From assembly GCA_012837465.1 (NCBI GenBank), contig DURG01000015.1, positions 1 to 5,818 of the forward strand: a DNA stretch of 5,818 nt, written 5' to 3'. Each line of letters begins with the position of its first letter. The first letter of the stretch is position 1. Both the position numbers and the translations under genes were made by a program. Shown in pieces: positions 1 to 4,457 of the stretch. Origin of the DNA: Propionibacterium sp. (GTDB taxonomy: Bacteria; Actinomycetota; Actinomycetes; Propionibacteriales; Propionibacteriaceae). The notes beneath the pieces are model-generated. The model saw only the letters and a list, made by a program, of their open reading frames with translations, was not told where the DNA came from and searched no databases.

Positions 1-7
1 AGGTCAT
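1..7 (-). other. Possible start of a third operon gene, running off the left edge
   Basis: On the minus strand an ATG at 7-5 overlaps the TGA stop (6-4) of the mini-lipoprotein as ATGA, the classic four-base overlap of translationally coupled actinobacterial genes. A strong Shine-Dalgarno-type AGGAGG lies at 26-21, 13 nt before this ATG, which is rather far. Only two codons (Met-Thr) fall inside the window, so nothing can be said about the product. The stop may equally be the end of the operon. This is an inference from the junction only. Confidence 0.3.
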
Positions 8-23
8 GGTCCGACCATGACCT
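1..23. repeat. Perfect 23-bp palindrome, 11-bp arms with a single central base
   Basis: Arms 1-11 (AGGTCATGGTC) and 13-23 (GACCATGACCT) are exact reverse complements around C12. It could extend further left, because the window begins at its first base. It covers the last codons and stop of the mini-lipoprotein. In the minus-strand RNA it could fold as a stem of about 9 bp with a 5-nt loop, pairing part of the AGGAGG (26-21) and the ATG at 7-5. Possible roles are a hairpin that makes the next gene depend on upstream translation, an operator for a dimeric regulator, or part of a terminator. The palindrome itself is seen directly; the role is inferred. Confidence 0.7.
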
Positions 24-210
24 CCTCGTCCGCGGCGTCCCCTGCGGTGGCCTCGTCGGCCCTGGGCGACGGACGGGGGCTCATCGTCGAGGTGATGGCC
101 GACGGTGGCGCGTGCTGGGCGGGCACCGCGTGGCTGGCCATGGATTCCGGCGCGCAACCGGCGACCGCCAGCGCTGCCACCGCTGGCACCGTGAGTAGGT
201 TGAGTCTCAT
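4..210 (-). CDS. Small secreted lipoprotein, 68 residues, unknown function
   Basis: The N-terminus has one Arg at residue 2, a hydrophobic stretch at residues 3-17 and a good lipobox V16-A17-G18-C19, so this should be a signal peptidase II substrate attached to the outer face of the membrane at Cys19. The mature part is only about 50 residues of Ala/Pro/Ser/Met-rich, low-complexity sequence ending in an acidic patch (DEATAGDAADEEV). It has no further Cys and no domain that I recognise. The start ATG (210-208) overlaps the stop of the upstream lipoprotein gene by one base (TGATG) and has no clear Shine-Dalgarno sequence, so it is probably translated by coupling to that gene. It resembles the linker of a lipoprotein without a folded domain, so a short functional lipopeptide, a truncated gene or an early stop are all possible. 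The lipobox and the gene junction support it as real. Confidence 0.6.
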   Translation of the reverse strand: MRLNLLTVPAVAALAVAGCAPESMASHAVPAQHAPPSAITSTMSPRPSPRADEATAGDAADEEVMVGP

Positions 211-872
211 CAGTAGTCCCGGGCCGTACCGTCTTCATCCGTGCAGCGCAGCCCCGGTGTGCCCTCGGGGATCTGGTTGTGGGCGAACTCCTCGCACGGC
301 TGTGCGTCGAGGAAGGCCACGATGTAGTTCCACTGCTCGTCGGCGATGCCCCACACGGCCTGCATGCCACCGCAGTCCGATTCCTCGGCGCCGTAGGCGT
401 AGCCGTCCTGGTGGATGCCCTGGAGGGTGACCTCCTCGACGGTGCAGCCGGCCTCGTCCTCGACGCCGATGCGGCTGACGAGGAAGTCCTTGAACGACTG
501 CGGGAGGTCCTCCTGCTGGATCACGTCTGCGCCGGAGCGCAGGGTGATGTCCATGGCCTCCCAAGGGCCGCCCTCGGGTTCGGGCTTCTCGACCGGGGCC
601 AGGGTGCTGGAGTTCTCCTCCACCGGCATCGTGGGCAGGAGTTCGGTGGGCTCCGGCGAGGCAGGAGACGACGCCGGCGACTCGGCATCGTCGGGGAGGG
701 CGTCGTCCGGGGTGACCGGATCCGCGTCCAGGGTGGGGGGTGGTCCAGTGGGGGTGGGTGCCGTCGTCGCGACGGCCGGACCAGTGGGAACGGGCTCGGC
801 CGGGTCACCCGAACACCCGCCAAGTGCCACTGCACCGGCGAGGGCCCCGATCACGAAAACTGCTCTTCGCAC
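210..872 (-). CDS. Secreted lipoprotein with Pro/Thr linker and four-Cys C-terminal domain
   Basis: The protein has 220 residues. It starts with Arg2-Arg3, a hydrophobic core (residues 4-19) and a lipobox L17-G18-G19-C20, so it is predicted to be exported and lipid-anchored at Cys20. Residues 21 to about 103 are a flexible Pro/Thr/Asp/Glu-rich spacer, as would be needed to reach through a thick wall. Residues 104-220 look folded, with Trp104, Trp174 and Trp181 and four Cys (143, 167, 193, 210) that could form two disulfides outside the cell. I do not recognise the domain and assign no function; binding or sensing roles are possible. The start is GTG at 872. An in-frame TAG at 884-882 excludes anything longer, and the next in-frame GTG (residue 7) would lose the positive N-terminus. 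It is the first gene of a minus-strand operon, divergent from pckG, and overlaps the next gene by one base. Confidence 0.8.
   Translation of the reverse strand: MRRAVFVIGALAGAVALGGCSGDPAEPVPTGPAVATTAPTPTGPPPTLDADPVTPDDALPDDAESPASSPASPEPTELLPTMPVEENSSTLAPVEKPEPEGGPWEAMDITLRSGADVIQQEDLPQSFKDFLVSRIGVEDEAGCTVEEVTLQGIHQDGYAYGAEESDCGGMQAVWGIADEQWNYIVAFLDAQPCEEFAHNQIPEGTPGLRCTDEDGTARDY
731..758 (+). repeat. G-rich tract with G-quadruplex potential
   Basis: The plus strand carries runs GGG (731-733), six G (735-740), five G (750-754) and GGG (756-758), with loops of 1, 9 and 1 nt. This fits a G-quadruplex pattern on the template strand of the lipoprotein gene. The simplest cause is the Pro/Gly/Thr codons of the linker (GPPPT region), so the tract may have no function of its own. 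Confidence 0.35.
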
Positions 873-878
873 CCCACG

Positions 879-909
879 ACTCTATCAGCGTGAGACAAAG
901 TGTCCTCAA
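879..909 (-). promoter_or_regulatory. Candidate promoter of the lipoprotein operon (leaderless geometry)
   Basis: On the minus strand an extended -10 (TG at 887-886, then TAGAGT at 884-879) is followed by exactly six bases before the GTG at 872, so transcription would begin at the start codon itself. A weak -35 TTGAGG lies at 909-904, with a long 19-nt spacer. There is no Shine-Dalgarno sequence before GTG, which agrees with a leaderless mRNA. The start site has not been measured. Confidence 0.4.
891..908. promoter_or_regulatory. Imperfect dyad, possible operator between the lipoprotein operon and pckG
   Basis: GACA (894-897), AAG and TGTC (901-904) form an exact short dyad. TGA (891-893) and TCA (906-908) extend it if one extra base on the right is allowed. 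The same ACAAAG core (895-900) recurs in inverted orientation as CTTTGT at 921-926, with 20 nt between. The dyad overlaps the -35 candidate of the lipoprotein operon and lies upstream of pckG, where a regulator could affect both. No regulator family is assigned. Confidence 0.3.
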
Positions 910-933
910 GTGGAATCGGTCTTTGTGTCTGGC

Positions 934-939
934 TATGGT
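934..939 (+). promoter_or_regulatory. Weak -10 candidate for pckG
   Basis: TATGGT is the best TANNNT element in the pckG leader. The hexamer 17 nt upstream (TGGAAT, 911-916) is a poor -35. If used, the mRNA would start near 946 and carry an untranslated leader of about 50 nt. This would make pckG the only gene here with a leader and a normal ribosome binding site. The call is weak. Confidence 0.25.
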
Positions 940-983
940 GGAACTGGAAACGCTCAATGGTGATGCGTGATTCCAGCCGCACT

Positions 984-990
984 GAAGGGG
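984..990 (+). promoter_or_regulatory. Ribosome binding site of pckG
   Basis: GAAGGGG ends 4 nt before the ATG at 995, and its GAAGG core ends 6 nt before, which is good spacing. An in-frame TGA at 983-985 rules out any earlier start, so this site fixes the start at 995. Confidence 0.75.
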
Positions 991-994
991 ACAC

Positions 995-2887
995 ATGTCA
1001 AGCGCCACCGAAGTCAATCGGAAGACCCGCGCCGATCTGCCGGCCACCGGTCAAGAACCCACCCATCCGAAGCTGGTCCAGTGGATCGACGAAGTCGTCG
1101 AGCTCTGCCAGCCCGACGCCATCTACTACTGCGACGGCTCCGAGGAGGAGTACGCCGATCTGGTGCGGATCATGGAGGAATCCGGCACCGTCGTGCGCCT
1201 CAACGACGAGCTGCAGCCCAACTCCATCTACGCCCGCACGGATCCCGACGACGTGGCCCGCGTCGAGGACCAGACCTTCATCTGCTCGGAGGACGAGCGC
1301 AACGCCGGCCCCACCAACAACTGGATGGCCCCGGCCGAGATGAAGCGCGTCATGAAGGGCCTCTACGACGGCTGCATGCGCGGGCGCACGATGTACGTGA
1401 TCCCGTTCTGCATGGGCCACATCGATGCCGAGGATCCGAAGTTCGGCGTCGAGATCTCGGATTCGCCCTACGTGGCGGCCTCCATGAAGATCATGACCCG
1501 CATGGGCGCCGAGCCCCTCAAGGCGATGACGGACAAGGAAGCCGATTTCGTGCCGTGCCTCCACTCCGTGGGCATGCCGCTCGAGGAGGGCGAGGAGGAC
1601 GTGCCGTGGCCGTGCTCCGAGACGAAGTACATCGTCCACTTCCCCGACGAGCGCATGGTCTGGTCCTACGGCTCCGGTTACGGCGGCAACTCGCTGCTCG
1701 GCAAGAAGTGCTACTCGCTGCGCATCGCGTCGGTCATGGCCCGCGACGAGGGCTGGATGGCCGAGCACATGCTCATCTTGCGCCTCATCTCGCCCGAGGG
1801 CCGCAAGTACCACATCGCCGCGGCGTTCCCGTCGGCCTGCGGCAAGACCAACCTCGCCATGCTCGAGCCCACCATCGAGGGTTGGACCGTCGAGACCCTC
1901 GGCGATGACATCGCGTGGCTGCGTTTCGGCCCCGATGGCCGCCTGTACGCCACCAACCCGGAGACCGGCTTCTTCGGCGTGGCCCCCGGCACCTCCATGG
2001 AGACCAACCCGAACGCCATGCGCACCGTCGAGGGCGGCAACTCCATCTTCACCAACGTGGCGCTCACCCCCGACGGTGACGTCTGGTGGGAGGGCATGAC
2101 CAAGGAGAAGCCAGAGAACCTGACCGACTGGAAGGGCCGCCCCTGGAGCGGCAGCACCGGCCCCGTCGGCGGCCGCAAGGATGAGAAGGCCGCCCACCCG
2201 AACAGCCGCTTCTGCACCCCGATCGAGCAATGCCCGATCCTGGCCGACGACTACCACAACCCGCAGGGCGTGCCCGTTGACGCCATCGTGTTCGGTGGCC
2301 GCCGCGAGAACACGATCCCGCTGGTGACCCAGTCGCGTGACTGGCAGCACGGCGTGTTCATGGGCGCCACCTGCTCCTCGGAGACCACCGCGGCCGCCAG
2401 CGGCGCCGTCGGCGTGCTGCGTCGCGACCCGATGGCCATGCTGCCCTTCATCGGCTACCACGTGGCCGATTACGTGCAGCACTGGATCAACATCGGCAAG
2501 AAGGCTCCCGACCAGAGCAAGCTGCCCAAGGTGTTCTACGTCAACTGGTTCCGCCGCGACGAGGACGGCAACTTCATGTGGCCCGGCTTCGGCGAGAACT
2601 CCCGCGTGCTGAAGTGGATTGCCGAGCGCGTCGACGGCAAGGTCGAGGCCGAGGAGACGCCCACGGGCTTCATCCCCGCCGAGGGCTCGCTCGACGTCGA
2701 AGGCCTCGACATCGACCAGGATGACCTCAAGAAGGTCGTCAGCTACAGCGCCGACGAGTGGCACGACGAGGTTCCCCGCATCGGCCGTTGGTTCGACACC
2801 TTCGGTTGGCGCCTGCCTCGCGAACTCGTCGACGAGCTGCGCAATCTCGAGACCGCAGTCGGCCGGGCGAAGAGCACCCACTGGTGA
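995..2887 (+). CDS. pckG: Phosphoenolpyruvate carboxykinase (GTP)
   Basis: This cytosolic enzyme interconverts oxaloacetate + GTP and phosphoenolpyruvate + CO2 + GDP, at the junction of the TCA cycle and gluconeogenesis. At 630 residues it is about the usual length (roughly 600-640) and looks complete. Visible motifs, in order: ARTDPDDVARVED (80-92) with substrate-binding Arg81; GSGYGGNSLLGKK (226-238) with Tyr229 and Lys238; metal ligand His258; the P-loop FPSACGKTNLAM (278-289) with reactive Cys282 and Lys284; GDDIAWLRF (303-311) with metal ligand Asp305; NSRFCTP (403-409) with Arg405; FGGRREN (433-439); and NWFRRDEDGNFMWPGFGEN (517-535). Phe519, Phe527 and Phe532 in the last motif correspond to the guanine pocket, which marks the GTP rather than the ATP family. 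The ATG follows a good ribosome binding site. The gene appears to be monocistronic, with a terminator-type hairpin 15 nt after the stop. No key residue is missing. Confidence 0.97.
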   Translation: MSSATEVNRKTRADLPATGQEPTHPKLVQWIDEVVELCQPDAIYYCDGSEEEYADLVRIMEESGTVVRLNDELQPNSIYARTDPDDVARVEDQTFICSEDERNAGPTNNWMAPAEMKRVMKGLYDGCMRGRTMYVIPFCMGHIDAEDPKFGVEISDSPYVAASMKIMTRMGAEPLKAMTDKEADFVPCLHSVGMPLEEGEEDVPWPCSETKYIVHFPDERMVWSYGSGYGGNSLLGKKCYSLRIASVMARDEGWMAEHMLILRLISPEGRKYHIAAAFPSACGKTNLAMLEPTIEGWTVETLGDDIAWLRFGPDGRLYATNPETGFFGVAPGTSMETNPNAMRTVEGGNSIFTNVALTPDGDVWWEGMTKEKPENLTDWKGRPWSGSTGPVGGRKDEKAAHPNSRFCTPIEQCPILADDYHNPQGVPVDAIVFGGRRENTIPLVTQSRDWQHGVFMGATCSSETTAAASGAVGVLRRDPMAMLPFIGYHVADYVQHWINIGKKAPDQSKLPKVFYVNWFRRDEDGNFMWPGFGENSRVLKWIAERVDGKVEAEETPTGFIPAEGSLDVEGLDIDQDDLKKVVSYSADEWHDEVPRIGRWFDTFGWRLPRELVDELRNLETAVGRAKSTHW

Positions 2888-2902
2888 GCTGACCTGAACG
2901 CC

Positions 2903-2939
2903 GGTCGTCGGCACCGCCCCCGTGGCGGTGCCGACGATC
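2903..2939 (+). terminator. Stem-loop terminator after pckG
   Basis: A perfect 14-bp GC-rich stem pairs 2905-2918 with 2924-2937 around a 5-nt loop (2919-2923). G2904-U2938 and G2903-C2939 extend it. It begins 15 nt after the pckG stop. The following bases (TCTGCGTTTCC) are only weakly T-rich, as is common for hairpin terminators in high-GC actinobacteria. It separates pckG from the next gene, whose -10 lies about 20 nt further on. Confidence 0.7.
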
Positions 2940-2960
2940 TGCGTTTCCGGGGCCGTGGAC

Positions 2961-2966
2961 TAGCCT
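2961..2966 (+). promoter_or_regulatory. -10 element of the mycoredoxin-like gene (leaderless geometry)
   Basis: TAGCCT fits TANNNT and is followed by six bases before the ATG at 2973, which places the expected start site on the start codon. No convincing -35 is seen. GAAGG at 2967-2971 is a single base from the ATG, too close to act as a ribosome binding site. Both points favour a leaderless transcript that starts after the pckG terminator. Confidence 0.5.
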
Positions 2967-2972
2967 GAAGGA

Positions 2973-3392
2973 ATGCAGCGCTACATGTGGCTCATCCTCC
3001 TGGTCGCGGGCCTGGTCTTCGCCTTCTCCATCAACGACTGGCAGATCACCCCGTTGGGCCTGATGATCGCCGCGTCCGTGGTGCTAGTGTCCTGGTGGAT
3101 GAGTCCTTTTTCCGGGGGCAAGAGCCCCAAGCACGCCGAGGTGACGTCGCTCCCGCCGGAGGAGCGCGGCGTCGTGATCTACTGGCGCCCCGGCTGCATC
3201 TTCTGCCAGCGGCTCAAGGGGGGCCTCGGTTCGGACGGCAAGAAGGCCACCTGGATCAACATCTGGCAGGACGCCGACGCTGCGGAGTACGTGCGTTCGG
3301 TCAATGACGGCAACGAGGTCGTGCCCACCGTCGTGATCGACGGCGAACCGCACACCAACCCTGATCCGCGCTTCGTGCGCGACGTGCTCTGA
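2973..3392 (+). CDS. Membrane-anchored glutaredoxin/mycoredoxin-like protein
   Basis: The protein has 139 residues. Two hydrophobic segments, about 4-20 and 28-46, are followed by a basic stretch (GGKSPKH, 48-54) and then a thioredoxin-fold domain from about residue 65. The domain has the redox motif W71-R72-P73-G74-C75-I76-F77-C78 followed by QRLK, the cis-proline strand VVPTVVIDG (116-124) and a TNPDP segment (128-132). The CxxC-QRLK, SVNDGNEVVPT and TNP pattern is like actinobacterial mycoredoxins, which reduce mycothiol mixed disulfides. Mycothiol as the partner is inferred from this resemblance. With two membrane segments and positive charge after the second, the active site should face the cytoplasm. 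The family is usually soluble and about 80-90 residues long, so the membrane hairpin is an addition. The start ATG is set by the -10 six bases upstream. The gene stands alone between the pckG terminator and a convergent gene. Confidence 0.82.
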   Translation: MQRYMWLILLVAGLVFAFSINDWQITPLGLMIAASVVLVSWWMSPFSGGKSPKHAEVTSLPPEERGVVIYWRPGCIFCQRLKGGLGSDGKKATWINIWQDADAAEYVRSVNDGNEVVPTVVIDGEPHTNPDPRFVRDVL

Positions 3393-3418
3393 GCCTTGCG
3401 GGGAGCGGGCCGGATGGG

Positions 3419-4342
3419 CTACGCCTGCCAGCGGTCGAAGTAGGCGACGAGTTCCGGCGCCAGTTCGGGGACCCGCCTGGGTGCGCCGTCGGAGCGGATG
3501 GATTCCGCGCCCAGGCAGGCGGCCGCCACGGCCTGGCGGGCGGCCACGGTGGACACCTCGGTGGGGCCGCCCTCGCGCACGAAGCGGAGGAACTCGGCCA
3601 CCAGCGACGGATCCGCGCCGCCGTGCCCGCCGTCGCCGCGTTCGATCACCTCGACCCGATCCGGCGTCCGCGCGCCGGAGCGGCGCGACGTCCACAGGTG
3701 GATCTGGTCCCCGCCGGAGTCGCCGATGTTCTCGAGCCGCCCGGCGTCGCCGATCACGGTGTAGTTGCGCCAGTAGTCGGGGGTGAAGTGGCATTGCTGG
3801 TAGGTGGCCAACACGCCGTTGTCGAGCCGCAGGTTCAGCAGCGAGATGTCCTCCAAGTAGAAGTCGCCGCCGGCGCCGACGAAGTGGCGGCACCACACGG
3901 AACGCACCTTGCCGATGGCGCCGCTGTCGATGAGTGACTTCATCTGCCGCACGACGGGCATGTGGCGCATGTTGTGGCCGACGTAGAGCTTCGTCCTGTG
4001 CGTGTGGGCGGCGCCCAGGATCGCGTCGGCCTCCTCGAGGGAGATGGCCAGGGGCTTCTCGCAGAACGTGGGGAGGCCCGCGGAGAGCGTGCACAGCGTG
4101 ATCTCAGCGTGCGTGTGATCGGGGCTGAGCACCATGACCGCGTCGAGGTCGAGGGCCAGGAACTCGTCGAGGGAAGCGTGGACGGCGCACTCGGCGTCGA
4201 TCTGCTCGGCCACCTCTCGGCGGGCCCGCTCGGCGGGATCGACGACGGCCACGATGCGTGCGCCCTCCCCCGGCCGGTGGGCGTGGAGGGCGATGGAGCG
4301 GCGCAGCCCGAAGCCGATCACTCCGATCCTGAGGTCTTCCAT
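3419..4342 (-). CDS. Gfo/Idh/MocA-family oxidoreductase with apparent internal in-frame deletion
   Basis: From ATG 4342 the protein has 307 residues. Residues 4-15 form the Rossmann start (RIGVIGFGLRRS, GxGxxxx), VMVLSPDHTHAE (69-80) is the usual second nucleotide-site strand, and CEKP (94-97) carries the family's EKP motif with Lys96. VGHNMRHMPV (121-130) and YQQCHFTPDYWRNYTVIG (181-198) are typical of sugar- or polyol-type NAD(P)-dependent dehydrogenases in this family. At GGDFY-LEDIS (158-167) the protein jumps straight from the early substrate domain to its later beta-sheet. Relatives, as I recall them, have about 80 residues here, including a segment of the type DWHAER..GLLLQKGAHDIDxxHW with the catalytic His/Asp. 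Those residues are absent, although the frame stays open. A TTG at 4351 would extend the protein by three residues but lies within the -10 (TAGCTT), so ATG 4342 is preferred. The substrate is unknown and activity is doubtful. Confidence 0.85.
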   Translation of the reverse strand: MEDLRIGVIGFGLRRSIALHAHRPGEGARIVAVVDPAERARREVAEQIDAECAVHASLDEFLALDLDAVMVLSPDHTHAEITLCTLSAGLPTFCEKPLAISLEEADAILGAAHTHRTKLYVGHNMRHMPVVRQMKSLIDSGAIGKVRSVWCRHFVGAGGDFYLEDISLLNLRLDNGVLATYQQCHFTPDYWRNYTVIGDAGRLENIGDSGGDQIHLWTSRRSGARTPDRVEVIERGDGGHGGADPSLVAEFLRFVREGGPTEVSTVAARQAVAAACLGAESIRSDGAPRRVPELAPELVAYFDRWQA

Positions 4343-4349
4343 GCTCCCC

Positions 4350-4378
4350 AAGCTAGCGAGCGGTCATGGGCCTGTGAA
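4350..4378 (-). promoter_or_regulatory. Promoter of the oxidoreductase gene
   Basis: On the minus strand a -35 TTCACA (4378-4373, five of six bases matching TTGACA), a 17-nt spacer and a -10 TAGCTT (4355-4350) are followed by 7 nt before the ATG at 4342. Transcription would start at or one base before the start codon. A short inverted repeat GGCCT-GTGA-AGGCC (4369-4382) overlaps the -35 and could be an operator, but 5-bp arms are weak evidence. Confidence 0.6.
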
Positions 4379-4422
4379 GGCCGAGCCCGGATTCGCTGGG
4401 CACGGATGCGCGCAAGCGGGTG

Positions 4423-4451
4423 TTGACAGGCCCCGGAAGGGGTGAGACGGT
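4423..4451 (+). promoter_or_regulatory. Promoter of the amidohydrolase gene
   Basis: A perfect -35 TTGACA (4423-4428) is followed by a 17-nt spacer and GACGGT (4446-4451). GACGGT keeps only the two most important -10 bases (A at position 2, T at position 6). The GTG at 4458 comes six bases later, again giving a leaderless arrangement. There is no well-placed Shine-Dalgarno sequence; the GGAAGGGG at 4435-4442 is 15 nt from the start. Confidence 0.5.
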
Positions 4452-4457
4452 GCGCTG

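Noticed and set aside
873..994. Riboswitch or small RNA in the pckG leader
   Set aside because: The region is only 122 bp, shared by two promoters, and shows no recognisable aptamer pattern or terminator.
967..1908. A 313-codon plus-strand frame overlapping pckG
   Set aside because: It is an Arg/His-rich shadow of the pckG coding sequence in another frame.
998..2914. A 638-codon open frame on the minus strand opposite pckG
   Set aside because: It lies almost entirely antisense to a clearly conserved enzyme. Its translation is Val/Gly/Ala/His/Asp-rich without domains, as expected from high-GC third-position bias.
3084..4094. A 336-codon minus-strand frame covering the oxidoreductase and the mycoredoxin-like gene
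   Set aside because: It is Arg-rich, low complexity and out of frame with two recognisable proteins on either strand.
4349..4351. TTG as the start of the oxidoreductase
   Set aside because: It would fall on the last base of the -10 element. ATG 4342 begins right before the Rossmann strand with leaderless spacing.
4431..4442. Mini-hairpin CCCC-GGAA-GGGG before the amidohydrolase
   Set aside because: A four-base-pair stem lying in the promoter spacer, upstream of the expected transcription start, is unlikely to act as an RNA structure.
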